Shown in pieces: positions 6,640-15,533 of a DNA stretch of 64,000 nucleotides. The stretch comes from Sphingomonas sp. AX6 (lineage in GTDB: Bacteria > Pseudomonadota > Alphaproteobacteria > Sphingomonadales > Sphingomonadaceae). The notes under the pieces were generated by a model. The model had not been told where the DNA came from. It ran no database searches and worked only from the letters and a program-made list of their open reading frames with translations. The stretch covers positions 641,064-705,063 of the forward strand of contig NZ_LR733979.1 of the NCBI RefSeq assembly GCF_902506605.1, given 5' to 3'. Positions within the stretch are counted from its first letter, which is position 1. Each line of letters begins with the position of its first letter. The position numbers were made by a program, and so were the translations under genes.

Positions 6640-7401
6640 GTGGCACAGCGCCCGACCAAGGCAGAACTATACCGGATGGTGATGCCCGAACACACCTGCC
6701 CTTACGGCCTGAAAGCGCTCGACCTGCTCAGGCGCGAGGGGTTCGAGGTCGCCGACCACCACCTGACGACGCGCCCGGAAACCGATGCGTTCAAGGCCAA
6801 GCACGACGTGAAGACCACGCCGCAGGTCTTCATCGATGGCCAGCGGATCGGCGGCTATGACGATCTGCGCCGGTATTTCGGCAAGCGGGTGGAGGACAAG
6901 GACGCGGTCACCTATACTCCGGTAATCGCGCTGTTCGCGATGGCGGCGCTGATGGCGGTCGCGGCCAATTGGGCGACGGCAGGCAGCGTGCTGAGCATCC
7001 GCACGGGCGAATGGTTCATCGCCTTTTCGATGTGTCTGCTCGCGCTCCAGAAATTGAAAGACGTGGACAGCTTCGCGACGATGTTCCTGAACTACGACCT
7101 GCTCGCCAAGCGCTGGGTGCCGTACGGCCATATCTATCCCTTCGCCGAAGGCGCGGCGGGGCTGCTAATGATCGCAGGGATTGCGATGTGGGCATCGGTG
7201 CCGATCGCGCTGTTCATCGGTACGATCGGTGCGGTCTCGGTGTTCAAGGCGGTCTATATCGACAAGCGCGAGTTGAAATGCGCTTGCGTCGGCGGCGACA
7301 GCAAGGTGCCGCTGGGGTTCGTGTCGTTGACCGAAAACCTGATGATGGTGGCGATGGCGCTGTGGATGATCGCCAAGCCTTCGCTGCTCGGCACGCATTG
7401 A
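6640..7401 (+). CDS. Glutaredoxin-like domain fused to MauE/DoxX-type membrane domain
   Basis: The 253-residue product starts with a glutaredoxin fold (about 1-85), with HTCPYGLKALDLL holding the redox motif as CPYG (one Cys, Cys20) and the cis-Pro region TTPQVFIDGQRIGGYDDL. Then come about five hydrophobic segments with a MauE/DoxX-like layout, including the acid-rich FATMFLNYDLLAKRWVPYG and a conserved CACVGG before the last helix. The GTG at 6640 was chosen because GGAG precedes it and the longer frame would begin inside the CueR operator. Sitting next to cueR and its operator, it is probably induced by Cu(I). It may handle copper-induced thiol stress or cuproprotein maturation; the substrate is unknown. 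Confidence 0.75.
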   Translation: MAQRPTKAELYRMVMPEHTCPYGLKALDLLRREGFEVADHHLTTRPETDAFKAKHDVKTTPQVFIDGQRIGGYDDLRRYFGKRVEDKDAVTYTPVIALFAMAALMAVAANWATAGSVLSIRTGEWFIAFSMCLLALQKLKDVDSFATMFLNYDLLAKRWVPYGHIYPFAEGAAGLLMIAGIAMWASVPIALFIGTIGAVSVFKAVYIDKRELKCACVGGDSKVPLGFVSLTENLMMVAMALWMIAKPSLLGTH

Positions 7402-7413
7402 TGTGCCTCGACT

Positions 7414-7442
7414 TCGAGGGGTAGCGGGGCGCCGCGCGTAGA
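7414..7442 (+). promoter_or_regulatory. ECF-type promoter of copA
   Basis: TCGAGGGG (7414-7421), a 14-base spacer and GCGTAGA (7436-7442) lie 29 bases before the copA ATG. Sequence and spacing are identical to the cnrYXH-like promoter. A partly matching inverted arm (CCTCGA) lies just upstream, as at 4815. Confidence 0.7.
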
Positions 7443-7471
7443 ACCCGATAACCAACGGAGCTTCATACCAG

Positions 7472-9277
7472 ATGACTGCATTATTCGACCGGCGGCAATT
7501 GCTACGCGGCGCGGGGCTCGGCGGCGGCGCGCTGGCGCTGTCGGCATGGATGCCCGCCTGGGCGCAGACCAATTCGCCGGGCCTTGTCCGCGACCTGCCC
7601 GAGGTGTCGGGCGAGGATATCCGGCTGAAGATCGCGCATCAGATGCTGACCATCGACGGCAAGCCAGGCCACGGCATCGGCATCAACGGCACCGTGCCGG
7701 GGCCGCTGATTCGCTTACGCGAGGGCCAGAATGTCCGCCTCCATGTCGAAAACGCGCTGGACGAGGATAGCTCGATCCACTGGCACGGGCTGATCCTGCC
7801 GTTCCATATGGACGGCGTGCCGGGTGTGAGCTTTCCGGGCATCAAGCCGCGCGCGACCTTCACCTACGAATTCCCGATCCTTCAGGCGGGCACCTATTGG
7901 TATCACAGCCATTCGGGGTTGCAGGAGCAGATGGGGCATTACGGCCCGATCGTGATCGACCCCGAGGGCGCCGATCCGATCACGTCCGATCGCGAGCATG
8001 TGGTGGTGCTGTCCGATTACAGCTTCCTGCACCCGCACATGATCTTCCGGAAACTCAAGCAGATGGGCGGCTATTTCAACCAGCAGAAGCTGACCGCGAC
8101 CGACGGCGAGCCGATGGCGGCGAGCGAGCGGCTCGAATGGGGCCGGATGCGGATGGACCCGACCGACGTCGCAGACGTGACCGGTTCGACCTATAGCTAT
8201 CTGGTCAACGGGCATGGTCCGCGCGACAATTGGACCGCCCTGTTCAAGCCTGGCGAACGGGTGCGGCTGCGCTTCGTCAATGCGTCGGCAATGACGACGT
8301 TCAACGTGCGGATACCGGGGCTGAAGATCACCATCGTCCAGGCGGATGGCCTTAACGTGAGGCCGGTGCCGGTGGACGAATTTCAGATCGCGGTTGCCGA
8401 AACCTATGACGCGATCGTCGAGCCCGCCGACGACCGCGCCTATACGCTGGTCGCCGAAAGCATCGACCGGTCGGGTATGGGCGTAGCCACGCTGGCGCCG
8501 CGGCCCAGTATGGCGGCCGAAGTCCCGCCACTGCGCAAGCGCCCGCTCGCGACCATGAAGGACATGGGGATGGGCGCGATGGATCACGGTGCTGCCGCGG
8601 GTTGCACCGCGGAGCATGCGGCGATGGGCCACTGCACAATGCCCGAGGGCGATAGCGCAGTCGATCATGCCGCGATGGGCCATGGTGCGGCTCAGGGCGC
8701 GGCGGGCGGCATGGCGATGGATCATTCGATGCGCGATTTCTCCGTCGCGCCGGGGGTGAAGAAGACGCCGACCGTCCAGACCATCTCGCCCATGCCGGTC
8801 GACCGGATGGGCGATCCGGGCCAGGGGCTGGAGGATGTCGGCCACCGAGTGCTCACGTACCGCGATCTCATCGCGACGACGCGCAACCCCGATATCCGCG
8901 CACCCGAACGCGAAATGCGCATCCATCTGACCGGCAACATGGAACGCTATATGTGGGCATTCGACGGCGAGAAACTTTCCGAAGTCCGCGATCCGATCCC
9001 GTTCCTGGAGGGCGAGCGGGTTCGCATCACCCTGGTCAACGACACGATGATGACGCACCCCATCCATCTGCACGGCCATTTTTTCGAACTGGTGACCGGG
9101 CACGGCGATTTTGCGCCGCGCAAGCATACGGTGAACGTCCAGCCGGGCGGCACCGCGGCTTTCGACTTCACCGCGGACGCGGTCGGCGACTGGGCGTTCC
9201 ACTGCCACATGCTCTATCACATGCACGCCGGGATGATGCAGGTCGTGACCGTGCGTCCGCGGGAGGAAGCGGCATGA
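7472..9277 (+). CDS. copA: Multicopper oxidase CopA (copper resistance)
   Basis: The product has 601 residues. A twin-arginine signal (DRRQLLRG ... AWA) sends a folded enzyme to the periplasm. Three cupredoxin domains carry the four copper-ligand motifs: HWHG near 103, WYHSH near 145, HPIHLHGH near 529 and HCHMLYHMHAGMM near 577, the last giving the type 1 Cys and axial Met. Between domains, about 360-430, lies a Met/His/Cys-rich insert (MGMGAMDH, CTAEHAAMGHC, MAMDHSM) that probably binds Cu(I). It should oxidise Cu(I) to Cu(II). It is preceded by an ECF-type promoter and overlaps copB by 4 bases (ATGA). Confidence 0.95.
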   Translation: MTALFDRRQLLRGAGLGGGALALSAWMPAWAQTNSPGLVRDLPEVSGEDIRLKIAHQMLTIDGKPGHGIGINGTVPGPLIRLREGQNVRLHVENALDEDSSIHWHGLILPFHMDGVPGVSFPGIKPRATFTYEFPILQAGTYWYHSHSGLQEQMGHYGPIVIDPEGADPITSDREHVVVLSDYSFLHPHMIFRKLKQMGGYFNQQKLTATDGEPMAASERLEWGRMRMDPTDVADVTGSTYSYLVNGHGPRDNWTALFKPGERVRLRFVNASAMTTFNVRIPGLKITIVQADGLNVRPVPVDEFQIAVAETYDAIVEPADDRAYTLVAESIDRSGMGVATLAPRPSMAAEVPPLRKRPLATMKDMGMGAMDHGAAAGCTAEHAAMGHCTMPEGDSAVDHAAMGHGAAQGAAGGMAMDHSMRDFSVAPGVKKTPTVQTISPMPVDRMGDPGQGLEDVGHRVLTYRDLIATTRNPDIRAPEREMRIHLTGNMERYMWAFDGEKLSEVRDPIPFLEGERVRITLVNDTMMTHPIHLHGHFFELVTGHGDFAPRKHTVNVQPGGTAAFDFTADAVGDWAFHCHMLYHMHAGMMQVVTVRPREEAA

Positions 9278-10416
9278 ACCGGCTGCTGTTCCTGGGTGCG
9301 GCGATGGGCGAGTTGGTCACCGCGACGCCCGCGCTGGCGCAATCGCATGGTGGGCACAGCCAGCATGGCGCCGCGCCCGCGCCTCCGCCCGCCCCGACGC
9401 CCAGCCCGACACCTGCGCTGACAACATCGGCCTGCACACCGGAACATGCGGAAATGGGGCATTGCGAGATGCCCGCGCCGCCCGCCGCTTCGCAACAGAC
9501 GGGCTGCACGCCCGAACACGCTGAGATGGGCCATTGCAAGATGCCCGAAGCGTCGACTCCCGAGTCCGCAGCCCAAGATCCGGACTGCCTGCCCGAACAC
9601 GCGGAGATGGGCCATTGCACATCGGGCACTGGTGCGGCCGATGCCGATGGCGAAGCAGACGGAACCGACCTGTCGCCGGGCGATGCCCCCGCACCGCGAC
9701 CGGTCGTCGCGAACTATGCCGATCGGGTGTGGGGCCAAAGCGCGATGCAACCCGCGCGCGACATGCTCCGCCGCGAGCATGGCGGCGGCAGCTTCAGCCA
9801 GGTGATGATCGACCTTGCCGAGGTAAAGATCGCCAATGGTCATGCCGGCTATAAATTCGAAGCCGATGCCTGGTTCGGCGGCGACATTAATCGGTTGGTG
9901 CTCAAAGCCGACGGCGAGGGCGAATTCGGCGAGCCGTTCGCAGACGTCGAACTCAAGGCGCTCTATTCGCGCGCGATCGGTCCCTATTTCAATCTTCCAG
10001 CGGGCGTCCGGCAGGATCTGGGCGTCGGCCCCGACCGCACCCATGCCGCGATCGGCGTCGAGGGACTCGCACCCTATTGGTTCGAGGTCGATGGCTATCT
10101 CTATCTCTCCACCCAAGGCGAAGTCCGCGCCAGCGCGTCGGCCGAATACGACCAGCGCCTAACCCAGCGCCTGACCCTCCAGCCGAAGGTCGAGTTCGAA
10201 CTGTCGGCGCAGGACATCCCCGAACTCGGCATCGGATCGGGCCTGACCAGCGCCGAAATTGGCCTGCGCCTGCGCTACGAAATCGCTCGCGAGTTCGCAC
10301 CTTATGTCGGCATCGTCCACGAAGCGAAGTTCGGTTGCACCGCCGATTTCGCGCGCGCGGCGGGCGACGATCCGTCCTCGACCAACCTCGTCGTCGGGAT
10401 TCGTGCCTGGTTCTAA
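9274..10416 (+). CDS. copB: Outer-membrane copper resistance protein CopB
   Basis: The 380-residue product has a signal peptide (about 1-22, to ALAQ), then a Pro/Ala-rich low-complexity region with three near-identical metal-binding repeats of the form C(T/L)PEHAEMGHC (around 54, 76 and 110). From about 145 follows the conserved CopB beta-barrel (NYADRVWGQSAM, KFEADAWFGG, LYSRAIGPYFNLPAGVRQDL) ending in an aromatic residue (GIRAWF), typical of outer-membrane insertion. The start overlaps the copA stop. The repeat motif also occurs once in CopA (CTAEHAAMGHC), so the two proteins may bind or pass copper in the same way. Confidence 0.93.
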   Translation: MNRLLFLGAAMGELVTATPALAQSHGGHSQHGAAPAPPPAPTPSPTPALTTSACTPEHAEMGHCEMPAPPAASQQTGCTPEHAEMGHCKMPEASTPESAAQDPDCLPEHAEMGHCTSGTGAADADGEADGTDLSPGDAPAPRPVVANYADRVWGQSAMQPARDMLRREHGGGSFSQVMIDLAEVKIANGHAGYKFEADAWFGGDINRLVLKADGEGEFGEPFADVELKALYSRAIGPYFNLPAGVRQDLGVGPDRTHAAIGVEGLAPYWFEVDGYLYLSTQGEVRASASAEYDQRLTQRLTLQPKVEFELSAQDIPELGIGSGLTSAEIGLRLRYEIAREFAPYVGIVHEAKFGCTADFARAAGDDPSSTNLVVGIRAWF

Positions 10417-10432
10417 GGCCAAAGGGGAGCTC

Positions 10433-10783
10433 ATGCTTTATCTCGTCATCAAAGCAGCGATTTCCGGCGTGCTGATCGCGGTCGCGAGCGAGATCGCGCG
10501 GCGCTATCCCGGCTGGGGTGCGCTGGTCGCATCGCTGCCTCTGGTATCGATCCTGGGCATGATGTGGCTGTGGCGCGACACCCGCGACCTGACCCGGCTT
10601 GGCGAGCACAGCACCGCGACCTTCTGGTTCGTATTGCCCAGCCTGCCGATGTTTCTAGTGGTTCCGTGGCTATTCAAACGCGGGCTTGGGTTCTGGCCGG
10701 CGCTGGCGATCGGATGCGCGTTGACGGTCATTCTGTACGTGGCAATGATCCAGATCCTGCCTAAAATCGGTGTTCGGCTCTGA
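10433..10783 (+). CDS. DUF3147-like small membrane protein
   Basis: The 116-residue product has about four transmembrane helices, starting VIKAAISGVLIAVASEIARR. The motif PGWGALVASLPLVSILGMMWLW, followed by the polar RDTRDLTRLGEHS, is characteristic of the DUF3147 family. AAGGGGAG lies 6 bases before the ATG. It follows copB by 16 bases and is probably the last gene of the copAB transcript. Family function is unknown; several relatives sit in metal or stress operons. No metal-binding motif is visible. Confidence 0.75.
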   Translation: MLYLVIKAAISGVLIAVASEIARRYPGWGALVASLPLVSILGMMWLWRDTRDLTRLGEHSTATFWFVLPSLPMFLVVPWLFKRGLGFWPALAIGCALTVILYVAMIQILPKIGVRL

Positions 10784-10888
10784 CAGAGTGACGGCCGTGA
10801 TCGGTCGCGAGATCATCAAAGCGTGCCGCCAGCGTTCAGCAGTTTCAGACCGCCTCCATCCCGCTCCCGGCACATTGACCTGCCCCGC

Positions 10889-10932
10889 ATCACCTGATAC
10901 CAGATGGTGATAACATATTCCACATAGTGGTA
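10889..10932 (+). promoter_or_regulatory. Candidate operator region of the polysaccharide locus
   Basis: An inverted repeat, ATCACC (10889-10894) and GGTGAT (10906-10911), is followed by GTGATA...ATTCCACATAGTGGTAA (10907-10932). A TTGACC lies just upstream at about 10875. A related pattern (GTGATA...ATTCAATATGTGGATA) occurs before the transporter gene at 20284-20308, which suggests a shared regulator not encoded in the window. Confidence 0.35.
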
Positions 10933-10944
10933 ATGGAGGGGGAT

Positions 10945-11259
10945 ATGGGCGTTCACGCCTTTCGGATGCAGCTCAAACCCGGCAAGCTTGCCGAATACCG
11001 TGCCGCGCACGACGCGATCTGGCCCGAACTGGTCGATCTGCTCCGCGACGCCGGAATCTCCGATTATTCGATCTATCACGACGCCGACTCCAATGCGCTG
11101 TTCGCGACCCTGACGCTGGCGGATGAGAGCAAACGCGATGCCTTGCCGCAGCATCCGGTGATGAAGCGCTGGTGGGATGCGATGGCCCCGCTCATGGAAA
11201 CCAATCCCGACAATTCCCCACGCGAATGGCCGCTTGCCCGCGTGTTCCACCTGGCCTGA
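10945..11259 (+). CDS. rhaM: L-rhamnose mutarotase
   Basis: The 104-residue product has the normal length of the RhaM/RhaU family, with typical blocks AFRMQLKPGKLAEYRAAHDAIWPEL, DYSIYHDADSNALFATL and MKRWWDAMAPLMETN. It interconverts alpha- and beta-L-rhamnopyranose in the cytoplasm. The ATG at 10945 was chosen over an upstream frame start because GGAGGGGG lies directly before it and the family N-terminus begins here. It leads a co-directional set of hydrolases and points to rhamnose-containing substrates such as rhamnogalacturonan. GH35 follows 14 bases later. Confidence 0.93.
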   Translation: MGVHAFRMQLKPGKLAEYRAAHDAIWPELVDLLRDAGISDYSIYHDADSNALFATLTLADESKRDALPQHPVMKRWWDAMAPLMETNPDNSPREWPLARVFHLA

Positions 11260-11273
11260 TGAGGGGATTGCCG

Positions 11274-14273
11274 ATGCTCCGCCCGCTACTGCTCGCCTGC
11301 ACCATGCTCGCCGCCATGCCCGCCGCCGCTCAGGTCGCCAAGCCCACCCAAAATCTCGAAGCGCCCATCCAGAATTTCGGCCGCGTCGGCTTCGACGCGC
11401 GCTCGCTGCTGATCGACGGCAAGCGGCTGGTGATCTGGGGCGGGGAAATGCACGCCTTTCGCCTGCCCTCCCCCGATCTGTGGCGCGACATCCTGCAAAA
11501 GATGAAGGCGACCGGATACAACACCGTCGCGATCTACGTTTATTGGGGCTTCCACAGCCCGAAACAGGGCGTCTATGATTTCAACGGCATCCGCGACATC
11601 GACCTGTTGCTCAAAATGGCGGCGGAAGAGGGCCTCTACGTCATCACCCGCGCCGGTCCCTATGTGAATGCGGAATTGTCGCGCGGCGGCTATCCCGGCT
11701 GGCTGGTCAACCAGCGCGTCCGCGCACGCACCGATGCGCCCGAATATCTCGAAGCGTCGGACGAGTGGCTGACCGAGATCAACCGGATCATTGCGCGGCA
11801 CCAGATCAATGGCGGCCCGAACGGGGAGAAGGGCGGCAGCGTCATCCTCCACCAGATCGAGAACGAACTCGCGCTGACCACGCCCGCCCAGTCGCGCTAC
11901 ATGGATCACCTCTATGCCAAGGCGCGCGCCGACGGCATCACCATCCCGATCTTTCACAACGACCAGGGCCGCAACGGATATTGGGTGCCCGAGGATTCGC
12001 CGGTCGAGAAGACCGTCAAAGGCCCGGTCGATCTCTATGCATTCGACGGCTATCCCGGTGGCACCTGCACCGTGGGCGGCGAGCCGACCAAGGGATCGGC
12101 GGCCCCGGACTGGGGCTATTACGGCACCGGGGGCGCGCGCGGTGGTGCCTCCGCCAGCCCCAACACGCCCGGCTTCGCCGCAGAATTCGGCGGCGGCTGG
12201 TTCGATTATTGGGGATCGAACGGCGGCTATGAATGCAACGCCATCCAGCGCGGTCGGCGTTATCAGCGCGTCTTCTACGGCACCAACCTCTCCAACGGGA
12301 TCAACATCCAGAGCTTTTACATGACCTATGGCGGCACGAGCTGGGGCTGGACCCCTGCGCCGGTCGTGTTCACCAGCTATGACTATGGCGCCGCCATCAG
12401 CGAGCCGCGCGAGGTGCGCGACAAGGCGCTGGAGATGAAGCAACTGGGGGGGCTAATCGAGGCCGTGCCCGATCTCGCGGGCATGATCCCCGCGCCCGCG
12501 GTCCAGAAATCGAGCGACAAGGTTCAGGTATATCACAACCGGTCGCCGGAAACCGACGCGCGCTTCCTGCTCGTGACGCAGAACCCATCGAACGAGAGCG
12601 GCAACCACCGCTTCACGGTGACCACCGACCTGCCCGACGGGCGCTATACGATGCCGCTGCAACTCAACGGCTATGACGCCAAATGGCTGGTTGCGGGCGT
12701 GACCGTCGCGGGCCAGCGGCTGGTCTATTCGACGAGCGAATTGCAGTACGCGATGACGCTCGACGGCGAGGCGCTTGCGTTGATCTATGGCCGTGCGGCG
12801 GAGGATGGCCAGACATTGCTGCGTTACACCAGTGCGCCGACGGTGACCGTGCTCGAAGGCACCGTCCGCCACCGCTTCGATGCGGCGACCGGCGACCTCA
12901 CGCTCGATTATCAGCATCAGGGCCTGGCGCGCATGAGGATCGAGGGCGGAGGGCGTCCGGCGCTCAATTTGCTGATCGCCGACGAACCCGAAGCGATGCG
13001 CTTCTGGAAGGATGGCGACGTGCTAGTCCGCGGCCCGCAATTGCTGCGCACCGCAGAATTGCGCGGCAGCCGTCTAGCGTTGACGGGTGATACGGCGATC
13101 GAAAGCCCGCTCGAAGTCTGGGCACCGCGCGCCGCGCGCACGGTTACGTGGAACGGCACGCGCGTCGCAACCGTGCCGGGCGTCGGCACCAGCCGCGTCG
13201 CTTCGAGCAAGCTAGCAGGGCCGGTCGACTTCGCGCTTCCCGCGCTGACCGACTGGCGCATGGCAACGGGCTCGCCCGAAACCCAGGCCGCATTCGACGA
13301 CAGCGCGTGGCAGGCGATCGACCGCCGCGCCTATGCCAGCAACACCATCCGTCCCGATGGCGAGCCCAACATGCTGATGGATGCCTATGGCTTCCACGAA
13401 GGCGATGTCTGGTATCGCGGACGGTTCCAGGGAACACCCGATGCCGAGCGCATCCGCTTTCACTATGGCGCGGGCGGTGCCGGGATGGCGCAGGTGTTCC
13501 TCGACGGCAAGTTCGTCGGCCAGCATGAATTGCCCGCCGGCGCACCCCGCCCGATCACCACGGGCGCGACCAGTTTCGACTTGCCGCCAGAGGCGCGCAC
13601 CCCCGGCGAGCATGTCGTCAGCATCATGGTCCGCAACAACGGCCATAACTGGAACCTCGAATCCGACGACTTCCACAAGGAAGCGCGCGGCCTTGTTTCC
13701 GCATCGGTCGAAAAGCAGGCCGGGCGCAGCTTCGCCATTCCGGTGGCGTGGAAAATCCAGGGCCGCCGCGGCGGGGAAGATCTCGCCGATCCGGTGCGTG
13801 GCGTACCCAATAATGGCGGTCTTTATGGCGAACGCGTCGGCTGGCACCTGCCCGGCTTCGACGACCGCCGCTGGGAAGCTGCGACCGTCCCCGCCACGAC
13901 CGCGCAAGCAGGTACGAGCTGGTATCGCACCAAGTTCAACCTAAGCGTGCCCAAGGGTCAGGACGCGACCATCGCCGTTCAGTTCGGCGATCCCGATACG
14001 CCGCGCTCCGCCGTCGATTACCGTGTGCTGCTGTTCGTCAATGGCTGGAACATGGGCCAGTTCATCGCGCATGTCGGCCCGCAGCGCACCTTCCCGATCC
14101 CCGAAGGCATCCTCAACCATCGCGGGTCGAACGTCATCTCGCTGGCGGTGACGTCGGACGGAAAGCCGGGCAATGCGCTGGAACCGGTGCGGCTTGTGAC
14201 GATGCGCAACGTAAAGGGTGGCCTGCCGGTGCGCATGGTCCCCGCCCCCCGCACGCCTGCGGAACTAAAATGA
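11274..14273 (+). CDS. GH35 family beta-galactosidase, exported
   Basis: The product has 999 residues. A Sec signal peptide (1-20, MLRPLLLACTMLAAMPAAA) is followed by a GH35 (beta/alpha)8 barrel (about 45-400) with WGGEMHAFRLP, YVYWGFHSPKQGVYDF, the acid/base Glu198 in QIENE and the nucleophile Glu304 in AEFGGGWFDYWG. Large C-terminal beta domains (about 550-999) include jelly-roll carbohydrate-binding-like parts. It should remove terminal beta-galactose from side chains outside the cytoplasm. The ATG at 11274 was chosen for the signal peptide and the GAGGGG upstream; an ATG at 11259 is also possible. It overlaps GH53 by 4 bases. Confidence 0.92.
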   Translation: MLRPLLLACTMLAAMPAAAQVAKPTQNLEAPIQNFGRVGFDARSLLIDGKRLVIWGGEMHAFRLPSPDLWRDILQKMKATGYNTVAIYVYWGFHSPKQGVYDFNGIRDIDLLLKMAAEEGLYVITRAGPYVNAELSRGGYPGWLVNQRVRARTDAPEYLEASDEWLTEINRIIARHQINGGPNGEKGGSVILHQIENELALTTPAQSRYMDHLYAKARADGITIPIFHNDQGRNGYWVPEDSPVEKTVKGPVDLYAFDGYPGGTCTVGGEPTKGSAAPDWGYYGTGGARGGASASPNTPGFAAEFGGGWFDYWGSNGGYECNAIQRGRRYQRVFYGTNLSNGINIQSFYMTYGGTSWGWTPAPVVFTSYDYGAAISEPREVRDKALEMKQLGGLIEAVPDLAGMIPAPAVQKSSDKVQVYHNRSPETDARFLLVTQNPSNESGNHRFTVTTDLPDGRYTMPLQLNGYDAKWLVAGVTVAGQRLVYSTSELQYAMTLDGEALALIYGRAAEDGQTLLRYTSAPTVTVLEGTVRHRFDAATGDLTLDYQHQGLARMRIEGGGRPALNLLIADEPEAMRFWKDGDVLVRGPQLLRTAELRGSRLALTGDTAIESPLEVWAPRAARTVTWNGTRVATVPGVGTSRVASSKLAGPVDFALPALTDWRMATGSPETQAAFDDSAWQAIDRRAYASNTIRPDGEPNMLMDAYGFHEGDVWYRGRFQGTPDAERIRFHYGAGGAGMAQVFLDGKFVGQHELPAGAPRPITTGATSFDLPPEARTPGEHVVSIMVRNNGHNWNLESDDFHKEARGLVSASVEKQAGRSFAIPVAWKIQGRRGGEDLADPVRGVPNNGGLYGERVGWHLPGFDDRRWEAATVPATTAQAGTSWYRTKFNLSVPKGQDATIAVQFGDPDTPRSAVDYRVLLFVNGWNMGQFIAHVGPQRTFPIPEGILNHRGSNVISLAVTSDGKPGNALEPVRLVTMRNVKGGLPVRMVPAPRTPAELK

Positions 14274-15499
14274 GCGGCCTCACCCGCCGCGATCTGGGCA
14301 CGGCGGCGGGCGCAACGCTGGTCGCCGGGCTCGCCGGTTGCGCGACGATGCCGCACACCGGTGCGACGGCACCCAAGGCCGCGCGTCCCTGGCCCTATCT
14401 GATCGGTGCCGACGTTTCGTGGATCCCCGAGGACGAAGCACGGGGCGCCACCTATTTCGAGAACGGCGTCCGGCGCGATCCGTTCGACATCTTGAAGGAC
14501 GCAGGGTTCAACGCGATCAAGGCGCGGTTGTTCGTCGATCCCGCCCGCGGCTATTCGAAAGAGAAACCCGGCGGCCCGTGGTGCGACATGGCGCAAATGG
14601 TGAAGTTCGCCCGCCGCATCCGCGACGGTGGCTTTCACACGTCGGTCACCATCCATTATTCGGACGACTGGACCAATCCAGAACGTCAGGACAAGCCGCA
14701 CGCCTGGACCAACCTGCCCTTTTCCAGGCTGGTCGATGCCGTCCACGCGCACGGTGCTGACGCAATGAAGGCGATGACGGCGGGCGGCGCCACCCCCGAC
14801 ATGGTGGTGCTGGGCAACGAGATCACCTTTGGCATGCTGTGGCCCGAAGGGCGCCTGCCCGCGACCATCGCCACCGGCAATCCGGTCACCGATGCGCGCC
14901 AGAATACCAACATCCTGCCGGGCGGGCACGACCGCTTCGCCGCGATCATGAAAGCCGCGATCGCGGGCGCGCGCGAACACGCGCCCGATGCGAAGATCGT
15001 GCTCCACAACCATCTTGGTCGCCACTGGCAAATCGTCCAGGACTGGATGGACAATCTTCTCGCCCGCGATGTGCGGTTCGATTGCGCGGGTTTTTCCTGT
15101 TACCAGCAATTGGCGCAAGGCGATTGGGAACGGACCTTTGCGGCGTTCCCCGAACGCTATCCCGATCACGGTTTCCTCGCGCTCGAATATTCGTCGCGCA
15201 AGCGTTACCTCAACGACATTGTCCATGCGCAGCCATCGGGTTGGGGCAGCTTCATCTGGGAACCGATCCGGCATCAGGAAGCCATCTTCACCCGCGAAGG
15301 CGTCAACGCAGGCGGCGGCCCCCGCCCCGATCTGTTGAGCCAGGGATTGAGCGCCGCCGAAGCACCCGGATCGACCCCGGCCGCAACGACCGTTCCGCAA
15401 GAACCGCATTTCGACCATCCCGGTGGCCGCTATGATGCGATCCCAGAATTCCTCGACCTCTACCGATCCATGGCGCGCGATTACGGCCTGAAGGCCTGA
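14270..15499 (+). CDS. GH53 arabinogalactan endo-beta-1,4-galactanase, exported lipoprotein
   Basis: The product has 409 residues. A twin-arginine-like start (TRRDLGTAAG) leads into a lipobox (LAGC, Cys near 25), so the enzyme is probably a TAT-dependent lipoprotein. The GH53 barrel has GADVSWIPEDEARG, FNAIKARLFVDP, the IHYSDDWTNP region, the acid/base Glu in VLGNEITFGMLWPEG and the nucleophile in LALEYSS. It would cut beta-1,4-galactan backbones of type I arabinogalactan, giving oligomers for the GH35 galactosidase encoded just upstream. Its ATG overlaps the GH35 stop. Confidence 0.92.
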   Translation: MSGLTRRDLGTAAGATLVAGLAGCATMPHTGATAPKAARPWPYLIGADVSWIPEDEARGATYFENGVRRDPFDILKDAGFNAIKARLFVDPARGYSKEKPGGPWCDMAQMVKFARRIRDGGFHTSVTIHYSDDWTNPERQDKPHAWTNLPFSRLVDAVHAHGADAMKAMTAGGATPDMVVLGNEITFGMLWPEGRLPATIATGNPVTDARQNTNILPGGHDRFAAIMKAAIAGAREHAPDAKIVLHNHLGRHWQIVQDWMDNLLARDVRFDCAGFSCYQQLAQGDWERTFAAFPERYPDHGFLALEYSSRKRYLNDIVHAQPSGWGSFIWEPIRHQEAIFTREGVNAGGGPRPDLLSQGLSAAEAPGSTPAATTVPQEPHFDHPGGRYDAIPEFLDLYRSMARDYGLKA

Positions 15500-15533
15500 C
15501 CCGTCGCCTCATCAATCCACAGGAGATATCAAC

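Noticed and set aside
7715..9226. Long antisense open frame across copA
   Set aside because: A shadow of copA on the other strand, caused by GC-rich codon use; residues are rich in His/Arg/Asp and have no domain.
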